Origin: Pseudomonas brenneri
GTDB lineage: Bacteria; Pseudomonadota; Gammaproteobacteria; Pseudomonadales; Pseudomonadaceae
Assembly: GCF_007858285.1 (NCBI RefSeq)
Contig: NZ_VFIL01000004.1
Coordinates: forward strand, 248,001 to 312,000
Direction of reading: 5' to 3'
Length of the DNA: 64,000 bases
Part shown: positions 8,139-18,800 of the stretch, in pieces
Position numbering within the stretch: position 1 is the stretch's first letter
Layout: every line of letters begins with the position of its first letter
Position numbers and translations under genes: made by a program
Notes under the pieces: model-generated
Told to the model about the DNA's origin: nothing
What the model saw: the letters and a program-made list of their open reading frames with translations, nothing else
Databases searched by the model: none

Positions 8139-9695
8139 TTAGCAGTCCGGCGAGACCGTGCGCATCAGCGTTTCCCGGGGCAGGTCAAAGGCCTCGACCA
8201 CCTGCACCACCAGGTCCATTTCCTGATTCAGCGCCTCACGCTCCATGCGCTGGCGAATCACCCCCAGCACCAGCACCGCCAGGGTCGTGATGGAATACGC
8301 CGGCCCGGAAAACGCCCGCACCCCGCTCACCAGCAGCATGGCCGCCGCCAGCGCCTGCCCCACCACCGGGATCGCCGTGGCCGCACCTCGGCGCAGGATA
8401 AACCCGGTCAGCCCGGCCAGCGCCGTACCGCTCAAGGCGGTAGTGGCCGAACGAGCGACATCGAAACGGTTGAAAAACCCCTGTTCCTTTTGCGCCGCAG
8501 CCCTGAGTTCGGCCTCGAACACTGCGCGGTCGGCCAGGCTGAGTTTATCCTTGTACTGCTCGATCAGGGTCTCGGCGACCCGCTCTTCGAGGCTCACCAG
8601 GGCCACACTGTCGATGGGCTGGTCAAACTTGAGACCGACGCGCAGGGCCACGTCCTGGGCCAATTGGCGATAACTCACCCCGTGCCCACGGGCCAGGTTC
8701 ATAAAGCTGTCACCGCCCATACGCTGCAACTCGATAGCCAACTGCAATGGGTCGCGTACCTCGGCTTCGATGGTCGCGCTGCGCTTGGCGGCCATCAGCT
8801 CGGCGAGAAACTGCAGCTCTGGCGCCCGTGCCTGGCGCAGCACCGGGAACAGGTCCACGTCTTCCTCGGCAAAACGCACCTCGGCACTGCGCTGGTCCGC
8901 ACGGATCATGCCGCGGCGCTCGTGCAGCAAGTCGGTGTACTGCACCACGGTCTGCAACTGCGGCCAGTAGGCAGCGTGGTCGAAAGTGACCAGATGCACG
9001 TTGGTCACTTTGCCCTTGAGGGATGGCGTCAAGGGAATCGCATAGCGACCAATGCAGCGCTCGGTATCCGGCTTGAGCGCCAGGGCCCAGTCCTTGCTGG
9101 AATGGCAGTTGATCACCCGCCCCTTGAGCGGCGCCGACACCTGCTCCCAGGGGCTGGAGGTGCAAATTGCGCCGCCCATCAACAACAGGTGATTGAGCGG
9201 CAGTTCCCGGGCCAGCTCGGGGCTGGCCAGCAGGCTCTTGACCAGCAGGCGGGCGCCCAGGGAATGGCCGATCAGGTTGATCTGGCGCACCTCGATTGAC
9301 TCGGCGTGCAGGTAGTTGGCCAACTCCACCAGCAGTGTCCTGGCCACTTCGTCCACCCGCGCTTCGACACTTTTGTAGTGATCGAGAAAATAGCCCACCG
9401 CCTTGCCCAGGCCCACGGTCGCCGCGCCCAGGGTGCCGCCGCCGAGCATCGAGGCGATGATGTCCTTGAAGGGGGCGAACAGGTTTTCCAGGAAATGCCC
9501 GGCCGGCCAGAACAGCATCAGGTTGGTCGAACCCTCGATCGCCGCCAGTTGCGCCTGGAAACTGGCCAGCTGTTGCGGGTTGAAAAACGCGGAATAGCCA
9601 TGGACATAGAGATTGAGCACCTGTCCCCGGGGCTCGCCGCACAGCACGAACGAGGGCTTGCGGGTGCGGTGCATTTCATCCCACTGGTGTTGCAT
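8139..9695 (-). CDS. Alpha/beta-hydrolase (lipase-like) fused to a YaaW-like domain
   Basis: A 518-residue protein with two parts. Residues about 25-290 are a DUF726-like alpha/beta hydrolase with the nucleophile elbow GHSLGA in LIGHSLGARLL. Residues about 330-460 (QRMGGDSFMNLARGHG to QGFFNRFDVARS) resemble the YaaW family, annotated in databases as ubiquinol-cytochrome c chaperone-like. A hydrophobic stretch follows (IPVVGQALAAAMLLVSG), then another (ITTLAVLVLGVI) near the C-terminus. ATG 9695 has AGGAG 11 bases upstream; a longer frame to 9797 lacks a ribosome site. It probably anchors in or associates with the inner membrane. Substrate unknown; possibly coexpressed with mntH. Confidence 0.65.
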   Translation of the reverse strand: MQHQWDEMHRTRKPSFVLCGEPRGQVLNLYVHGYSAFFNPQQLASFQAQLAAIEGSTNLMLFWPAGHFLENLFAPFKDIIASMLGGGTLGAATVGLGKAVGYFLDHYKSVEARVDEVARTLLVELANYLHAESIEVRQINLIGHSLGARLLVKSLLASPELARELPLNHLLLMGGAICTSSPWEQVSAPLKGRVINCHSSKDWALALKPDTERCIGRYAIPLTPSLKGKVTNVHLVTFDHAAYWPQLQTVVQYTDLLHERRGMIRADQRSAEVRFAEEDVDLFPVLRQARAPELQFLAELMAAKRSATIEAEVRDPLQLAIELQRMGGDSFMNLARGHGVSYRQLAQDVALRVGLKFDQPIDSVALVSLEERVAETLIEQYKDKLSLADRAVFEAELRAAAQKEQGFFNRFDVARSATTALSGTALAGLTGFILRRGAATAIPVVGQALAAAMLLVSGVRAFSGPAYSITTLAVLVLGVIRQRMEREALNQEMDLVVQVVEAFDLPRETLMRTVSPDC

Positions 9696-9820
9696 GAGGC
9701 GGTGGCTCCTGGTGACGACGGAGGAGGATGGTAACAAGATTGCGAAATCCAATGTGGAAGCTGTCGAGCCCCCACAAGGGATTCGCACAGCGCTCATATA
9801 CCCCGTGTGCCCTGATCCAC

Positions 9821-9846
9821 AAAAAAACCGCCCTCACGGGCGGCTT
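9821..9846 (-). terminator. Rho-independent terminator of the autotransporter gene
   Basis: Read on the minus strand, the stem CCGCCC...GGGCGG with loop GTGA is followed by seven T residues, starting 18 bases after the autotransporter stop codon. Confidence 0.92.
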
Positions 9847-9863
9847 GAAGAACTCAGCCTTGA

Positions 9864-12800
9864 TCAGAAGCCGAGGGAGAAACTGATGGTCATCGCATGG
9901 TCCTTGTCATTGCGTGACAACTGGCCCGAGTAACCCAGTCCCAGTTTGCCGTTAGGGCTGATCTGGTAATCCACGCCCGCTTCCACTACCGCGCTGTCCT
10001 TGGCAATCGGCACGCCTTGGGTGCTGAAGGATGCGCCACCGTTGATAAAGCTCAGGTCTGCATCCGGCTTGCTGTCACCCAAGGCATGGCGCCAGCCGAT
10101 GCTGCCCCGTGGGGTGATGCTCGAACCGTTGCCCAGGCTGATGGTTTTACCCAGGCGCACGCCAAGGGTGGAGAACGTGATGTCCTGGTCGGCATCACCT
10201 TTGAGCGCGGCCGAACCGCCTTTTTCCTTGAGGGTGTCGCTGTCGTAGTTGACGTAGGCCAGGCCTGCGAACGGTTCCACGGCCAGGCCGCCAGCCTCAA
10301 TGGTGTAACCGACTTCACCGAACACTTGCGCACTGCGCGCCTTGTAGTCGGCTTTCAGGCGTTGGCCCTCGGTGCCCACTGCCACGTCACGTTTGCTTTC
10401 GATGTCGTGCCAGGTGTAGCCCACACCCATGCGCGCAGCGAAAGCCTCTTGCTGGTACGCGGTGTAGGCCATCAGGTGGTAGCTGTCGACATCGGCACTG
10501 GAGTTACGGCGCTTGGCGTCCAGGTCGCTACGGGTATAACCAGCAGCGATACCGGCACGCCAGGCGTCGTCCAGTTGCTTGTCAGTGCCCAACAGGAAGC
10601 CGCTGAGGTTGCGATCCAGGCGCGCGGTATCGCTGTCGCCGCCCAGGTGGCCCCAGGTACCGAGGACGCGCATCCAGCCAACCATTTCGCCGTGGCAACC
10701 GGCGCTGCTCAGGCGGTTTTCGCTGGGTGCCAGACTGTTCCGCGGATCGTCCTGGCGGTAGCAACCCGGTTGACGCATGCGCTCGTTGACCGCGTCACGC
10801 ACGTAGCGCGAGTCTTCAAGCATGGCGCTGGCGGTGCTGGCATGGATCTCCCCCGACAGGCTGTCGAAGGCCGCCCGCGCGCTGGCTGCATTGCCGGTCA
10901 GCAAGGCATTTTGTATCGCACTGCCGCCCACTGCCACACCGCTGCCCAATGCCGTGGCAACCGCCCGCTGGTTGCCGGTGGCCGCCACGCTGGCGAAGCT
11001 GGTGGTGTTGCGGCTCACAGCCAGCGCCACCTGGTTCGGGCTGTAGTTGAGGGCCGTATCGAGGAACGCCAGGTTCTCCAGGTTGGTGTTGCTAAAGGTG
11101 CCGGTCACGCCGCCGGCTGCCGTCAACAGGGTGTAGGTGGTGGGCCCGGTGTAAGGCACCAGGTTGACCACATTCAGGCTGCCCGCCAGGTTCGCACTAC
11201 CGCCGACCGCCAAGGAGCCGGCCACCGATGGCGTAATCACCAGGTTAAGGGTGCCGTCGACAGCATTGGTGAAGTTGCCGGCAACACTGAGCTTGCCACT
11301 GTCGGGAGTGACCACGCCGTGGTTGACCAGCGAGCCGACGCTGCCATTGCCACTCAGGCCTGCGCCATTGGCGACGGTCACCTGGCCGCCCAGCACGGTC
11401 CCCGGGTTGCTGGCATTGCCCACTTGCAGCAGCCCCTGGTTGACGGCCACTGCACCGCTGAAGGGCTGGTTGCCGGTCAGCAGCAGGCTGCCGCTGCCCT
11501 GCTTGACCAGCGTGCCGGTGCCGGTCAGCGTGCCGTTGAACTGGCCATTGCTGTCTTGCTGGAACATCAGGTTCGCGTTGTTGGTGATTGCCCCTTGCAG
11601 GCTCGTGGTGTTCCCCGCCAACGTCCCGCCGCTGACAATGGTCCCGCCGCTGTAGGTGTTACTGCCGGTCAGCAACAAGGTACCTGCGTCGACTTTATTG
11701 ATCCCTGCGCTACCCACCAGGGGCGCCGAGATTTCTGTGGTCACCCCGGCATTGATGCGTATCGCCGCCAGGCTGCCATCTGCGGCATTGGTGGGGCTGA
11801 GGCTGCCACCGGTGCCAGCGACCAGGGAGTAGCCGCTGTCCAGCACTTGCAGGCCGGTGAAGCTCTGGTTACCCGCCACGGTCACGGTCCCGCCCTGCCC
11901 GCCAAACACGGCGAACTGGTTGTTCGAGGCCTGGCCCTGGGTGCCGGTAGGATCGGTCCAGTTGGTGCCAGGGCCCCAGGTGCCGCTGCCGCCATGCACC
12001 GTGCCGTCAGGGCTGGTGGTGCCGCCGTTCCAGAACTGGATCTGCCCAGGCGTGGTTTGCACCAACAGGTTGAGCTGGTTGGCCAGCGAGGTTTGCAGGC
12101 TCAGTGCGCCCGGCACAATCCCGGTTGGCAATGTGCCCAACAGCAAGCCGTTGTCGGTCAGGCTGCCGCCGTAGCGGAACAGTTGGTAGACGCCGACGCC
12201 AAACCCGCCGGCGTCGCTGACATTGAGGGTGCCATCCAGGGTCAGGTTGCCGGCCACGTTGACCACCGTGGTCGATGAGCCCGGTGCGCCGAGGGCGAAG
12301 TCCAACCGCGTCCCCGCAGACAATGCCAGGGCTCCCACCGACAGCGGCGTCGCAGCCCCGGCAGTGAGTGTCGAACCGTCAGCCATGTTCACCGCTCCCG
12401 CCAGTTGCCCACTGCCACCCAGCGAGGCGCCGTTGGCGACTTGCACGGCAGCACTGTTCAAGGTGCCGTTGACCACCAGGCCGCCGGCCGTGACGTTAGT
12501 ACTGCCGGTGAAGCTGTTGTTGCCGCTCAGCAACAGATCGCCAGTGCCGGTCTTGGTCAGCGAGCCGCTGCCTGTAAGGTTGCCGGTGTAGGTGCCATCG
12601 GCATTTTGCTCGAAGGTCAGCGCCGCGTTGTTGGCAATCGCCCCTTGCAGGCTGCTGGTGCTGCCCGTGGTGCTGCCGCCATTGAGAATTGTCCCGCCAC
12701 CATAGGTGTTGGTGCCGGTAAGCAACAGCACACCATTACCGCTTTTCACCAGGGCACCGGTACCGCTGAGCGCGCCACTCAAGGTCAAGTCATTGCTGCC

Positions 12801-15800
12801 CAATAGCGTCAACTGCCCCCCCAGGGTAATGGCATTGGCCAGTTGCAGGGCGCTGCTGCCATCCAACTGTGCAGCGCCGCCTACGCTCAGGGCACCATTG
12901 CCCAGCGCAGCGTTGTTGCCAAGAATCAACTGCCCGGCGTTAAGGCTGGTGCCGCCGATGTAGGTGTTGACGCCATTGAGGGTCAGGCTGGATGCCCCGG
13001 TTTTGACCAGGCTGCCATTGCCACTGACCACCCCATCCAGCGTCAGGCCGTTGGCCCCGCCCACGGTCATCACGCCGTTGAGCAGCGCGTTGTTGCCCAG
13101 GGTCACAGCCGTGTTGCTGGCCAGGGTGGTGCCGTTGGCGGCGGTCAATAGACCCGTCCCCAGGGCACTGTTGTTGCCCACCACCAGCGTGCCGCCATTA
13201 AGGGCGGTGCCACCGGTGTAGGCATTAGCGGCGTTGAGTACCAGGGTGCCGCTGTCCAGTTTGGCCAGGGTACCGCTGCCATTGAGGGTTACACCGAGGG
13301 TCGCGGTGACGTTGGGGTCGACCCGCACTGCGGTGTTGCCAGTGCCGCCATTGACCAGATTCAACTGGCCGGCGGTACCGGCCACCAGGTTGTAACCGTC
13401 ACTGACAAATTGCATGCCCGTCAGGCTTTGGCTGCCGTCCACCGTGACCGTGCCTGCCGCGCCCTGGAACACCGCAAACTTGTCGCTCCAGTTCTGGTTG
13501 AGACTACCGTCGACATTCGCCCAATTGGTGCCACTGCCCCAGGTGCCGTTGCCGCCTTCGATAGCGCCGTTGCCGATCAACTGGCCACCGTCCCAGAATT
13601 GCACGCTGGTGTTGGGCGCGATCACCACCAGGTTGACCTTGTTGTTGACCGCGGTTTGCAGTTGCAGGTCATCGGCGATCACGCTGGATGGGAGGGTACC
13701 GAGGGTCAGGCCATTATTGGTCAGGGCCCCGCTGTAGTTGATGAGGTTATAGACGCCCGTGCCAAAACCACCGAGGTCGCTGACATTGAGGTTGCCGTCC
13801 AGAGTCAGGTCGCCGCCGACATTCAGCAGCCCGCTGCCGCCACCGACTACCGGTACGCCAAGGCCCACATCCAGGTTGGCATTGCCTCCCAGCACCAGCG
13901 AGCCCAGCGTCAGCGCACTGCCGCTGCTCAGGCCCAGATGGCCGCCATCGGCCACCGTCACCGCACCCGCCAAGGTGCCACCACCGGTCAGGGTCGCACC
14001 GTTGTTGACCGTCACGCTGCCGCTGGCCAGGCTGCCGGCCACGTTGAGCGTGCCGCCCGTGACGCTGGTCGCACCGCTCAGGCTGCTATTGCCAGTCAGG
14101 TCGAGGGTGCCGGTGCCAATTTTATCCAGGGCACCGCTGCCGCCCAGGCTGCCGCCGAAGGTGTTATTACCGCCGACGGTCAGCGTATTGCCCACCGCCA
14201 CTTGCAGCGCACCATTGCCGGCCAGAGTGTTGAGCGTGGCGCTACCGCCCAGGTTAAGGGTTGCACCGCTACCCACCGTAACCCCGGAAGTGTTGCCCAA
14301 GGCGCCGGCGCCGACCGTGGTCAGCGTACCGCCCAGCACATTCAACGGCCCGTTTAACAGGTTGTTGCCACTGAGGGTCAGGCTCGCCGTGCCATTTTTG
14401 ATCAGCGCAGCGTTGCCGGCCAAGATGCCGGACAGGGTCAGGTCGTGGCTGCCGGCGACTGTCAGGTCGGCATTGAGGTCGATGGCATTGGCCAGCACCA
14501 GTGGTGCACTGTTATCCAGGGTGGCCACACCGCCTACGCTCAAGTTGCCGCTGCCCAGTGCAGTGCTACTGCCGAGGGTAAGCGTACCGGCGTTGAGCAA
14601 TGTACCGCCGCCGTAGTTGTTGGCGCCATTGAGGCTCAGGTTGGCGCCACCGTTCTTGATCAACTGCGCGGCGCCGTCGACTATCCCGGCCAATGTCAGG
14701 CCATTGCTGCCGGCCACTGTCAGCGCGCCATTGAGGGTCACGGCATTGTTCAGCGTCACATTCGTGCTGCTATCGAGGGTCGCCGGGCTGTTGACCAGCA
14801 AGGTGCCAGAGCCCAGGGAGCTGTCCGTTCCGACGGTCAGGCTGCCCGCATTGAGTTGGGTACCGCCGACATAGCCGTTGCTGCCGGCGAGGGTCAGGTT
14901 GCCGATGCCGCTTTTGATCAGGCTACCGGCACCGTTCGCGCTGCCCGCCAGGGTCAGGGCATTGCTACCGCCGATGGTCAGGCTACCATTGAGGTCCACA
15001 CCATTGGTCAGCACCACGGCTGTGTTGCTGTCCAGGGTGGTGCCATTGGCGCTGGTTAACAGGCCCGTGCCCAGGGCGTTGTTATTGCCGACGATCAAGG
15101 TGCCGCCGTTGAGCGCCGTACCGCCCGTGTAGGCGTTGCTGCCATTGAGCACCAGGGTGCCGGTGTCGAGCTTGGCCAGAGTGCCGCCGCCATTGAGGTT
15201 CACATCCAGGGTTGCGGTGACAGTAGGATCAACCCGCACTGCCGTGTTGCCGCCGGCGCCATTGAACAGCGTCAGCCCCCCTGCCGTCCCCCCCACTAGG
15301 TTGTAGCCGTCGGTGACAAATTGCAGGCCCGTGATCGCCTGCGCGCCATCAACCGTGACCGTGCCGGCCGCACCCTGGAACACCGCCAGGCTATTGGGTG
15401 CCCAGCCCTGGTTGAGGCTGCCGTTGATCCCGGTCCAGTTGTTGGCCGCCGCGCTCCAGGTGCCGTTGCCGCCTTCGATGGTACCGTTGCCCACCAGTTG
15501 GCTGCCGTCCCAGAACTGCACATTGGTGCTGCCAGTGACCAGCAGGTTGATCTGGTTGCCAATAGCGGTTTGCAGGTCGAGGCTGCCCGGCAGGACGCCA
15601 CCGGGCAGGCTGCCCAGTTGCAGGCCGTTGTTGGTCAACACGCCGGTGTAGTCGATCAGGCGATAGAGCCCGGCGCCAAATCCGCCGATATCACTGATGT
15701 TGAGAGTGCCGTCCAGGGTCAGGTTGCCCAGCACTTTGAGCAACTCGGTGCCGCCGCTGGAGGGTGCGCCGAGGCCGGCATCGAGGTTGGCATTGGCCCC

Positions 15801-18800
15801 CAGCACCAGCGAGCCGGTGGTCAGGGTGCTGCCGGAGTTCACCACCAGGTGGCCACCGTCGGCGATGTTCACCGCGCCCAGCAAGGTGCCCGAGCCGCCA
15901 AGGGTCGCGCTGCTGTTCACATTGACGCCGGCACTGGCCAGTTGGCCATTGACGTTCAAGGTGCCCGCGCTGACCTGGGTGTTGCCTGTCAGCGCGCTGA
16001 TCCCGGACAGGGTTAGAGTACCGCTGCCAAGTTTTTCGACAGTGCCCAGGCCGGCAAGAATGCCGCCAAAGGTGTTGTTTGCGTTATTGGCACCCAGGCT
16101 CAAGGTATTGCCCAGGCCGACCACCGCTGTGCCCGCCCCTGTGAGGTTGGCCAGGCTGGCGGAACTGCCCAGGTTGAAGGTAGTGCCGGACGCCAGATTG
16201 ATCCCGCTGTTGTTACCCAGCGCACCTGCGCCCAGGGTGGTCAGACTGCCCGCCTGGATATCCAGCAGACCGCTGAAGGTGTTGTTTCCCGACAATGCCA
16301 GGTCCGAAGTACCGGTCTTGATCAGGCTGCCATTGCCCGCCACCACCCCGGCCAACGTCAGGTTGTTGCTGCCACCCACGCTCAAGCCGGCGTTGACCGT
16401 CAGGTCGTTGGCCAGGACCAGCGGTGTGCTGTTGGCCAGGGTCGAATTGCCCGCCACGATCAGGCCGCCCGTGCCCAGTGCCGCAGCGTTGCCCAGGGTC
16501 AGTGTGCCCGCGTTGAGGGTCAGGCCGCCCTGGTAATTATTGAGGCCATTGAGGGTCAGGTTAGCCCCGCCATTTTTGATCAACGCACCCGTACCGCTGA
16601 CCAGGCCGCCCAGGGTCAGGTCAGCGCTACCGCCAATGGCCAGGTTGCCCGCCAGGTTAATAGCATTGCCGACACTGACGGCGGTGCTGCTATCCAGGCT
16701 TGTACCGTTTGCCGCAATCAGCGCACCGCCACCCAAGGCGCCGTTGTTCGCCAGGATCAGGCCACCGGTGTTCAGCGCGGTGGGCCCGAGGTAGGTGTTC
16801 ACACCGCCCAACGTGAGCTGCGACGTACCATTTTTGAGCAGGCCGCCTACGCCACTGATCACGCCATTCAAGGCCAGGGCATTGCTGCCGGCGACGCTAA
16901 GGTTGCCAGCCAGGACCACATCGTTGCCCAGGGTCACGGTTTTATTGCTGGAAAGTGCGGTGCCTGCGGCCGCGCTCAACAGGCCGCTACCCAGCGCGGT
17001 ATCGCTGCCGACCACCACTGCCCCACCGTCGAGGGAAGTGCCGCCGGTGTAGCTGTTGTTGCCATTGAGCACCAGAGTGCCGCTGTCGACCTTGGCCAGG
17101 GTGCCGCTACCGTCGATATTGACGCCCAGGGTCGCGGTGAGTGTCGGATCAACCCGGATTGTCGTACTGCCGATCGCCGTCAGTTGCCCCGCCGTACCGC
17201 CCACGACGTTGTAGCCGTCGCTGGCAAATTGCAGCCCGGTGAACTGCTGCGTACCGTCCACAGTGACCGTGCCCGCCGCGCCGGTGAACACCGCAAACCC
17301 GCCGGCCCAGGCCGAGTTGGGCGTGCCGCCGATGACTGTCCAGTTACTGCCGCCGACGCTCCAGGTGCCATTGCCACCCTCGACCGTGCCATTACCGGTG
17401 ATCTGGCTACCGTCCCAGAACAGCATATTGGCCACCGACACCACTACATTCACCTGGTTGGCCGTGGTGACATCCACCAGCACGTCGCCGAGGTTGAAGC
17501 CCAGCGGCACACCGGTCACCGTCAAGCCCTGCCCGGCCAGGCTGCCGGTGTAGTTGATCAACCGATAGATACCCGCGCCAAAGGCTCCGCCATTGCTCAC
17601 ATTCAGGTTGCCATCCAGGCTCACATTGCCGCCGATATCGAGGAGTGGCGTCAGGGACGGCGCGCCGAGACTCACATCCAGGCTGGCGCCGCTGCCTACC
17701 ACCAGCGAAGCAGCAGACAGCGTATCCGCGCTGTTCAAGGCCAGATGGCCGCCGCTGTTGATATTCAGCGTACCCAGCAACGAACCGCCGCCGGTCAGGG
17801 TCGCCCCGGCATTCACATCGACGATGGCACTTGCCAGGGTATTGCTCACCTTCAAGATGCCGGCATTGACCTGGATGTTACCGCTAAGGCTGTTGACCCC
17901 GATCAGGTCGAGTTCGCCGCTGCCCACTTTGATCAGGTCGCCGCTACCAGTGAGGCTGCCGCTGAACGTGGTGTTGGTGTTGGCGCCGCCTACGGTCAAG
18001 CTGTTGTTCAAGCCCACATCGACAACACCCGCACCACTCAAGCCGCCGAGTACACCATTGCCTGCCAGGTTGAGACTGGCGCCGGCGCCGATGGTCAGCC
18101 CGGAGTTGGCCCCAAGGGCAGCGGCGCTGCTGGCGAACACGCTGCCACCCTGGATGTTCAAGGCGCCAGTAAAGGTGTTGGTGCCGGTCAGAGTCAGGTC
18201 GGCCGTACCATTTTTGACCAGGCCGCCGGCGCCACTGATTACGCCGCCCAGGGTCAGATTTTGGGTGCCGGCCAGGGCAAGGTCGGCATTGAGGGTGATG
18301 TTGTTACCCAGGGTGAACACCCCGCTGTTCTCCAGGCTCGCCGGGCCGTCGACAGTCAACGCACCGCCGCCCAGGGCCGCGGCATTGCCCAGGGTCAGGC
18401 TACCGGCATTGAGCACAGTGCCCGCCTGGTAAGTGTTGACCCCATTGAGGGTGAGATTGGTCACGCCCTCTTTGATCAGTGGACCGGCGCCGCTGAGTAC
18501 GCCACCCAGGGTCAGGGCGTTGCTACCCGCCACAGTCAGGCCGGCGTTGAGGACGATGTTGTTGCCCAGGGCAACCGCTGTACTGTTGTCCAGTTTCGCG
18601 GCGCCCGCCACGGTCAAGTTACCCAGTCCCAGTGCAGAACTGCTGCCCGCCGTCAGCGTCCCGGCATTAAGGGTCAGACCGCCGAGGAAATTGTTGGCGC
18701 CAGTGAGACTCAGGTTGGCGATGCCATTTTTGATCAGGCTGCCTGCTCCGATAACCGGCCCGGCGAGCGTCAGGTCTGCGCTGCCGCCTACCGTGACCGC

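Noticed and set aside
12028..17430. Regular repeats that might be read as a CRISPR or satellite array
   Set aside because: The repeats are coding, vary between copies, and have periods of about 0.25 kb and 1.6-1.9 kb; there are no short identical repeats with unique spacers and no cas genes.
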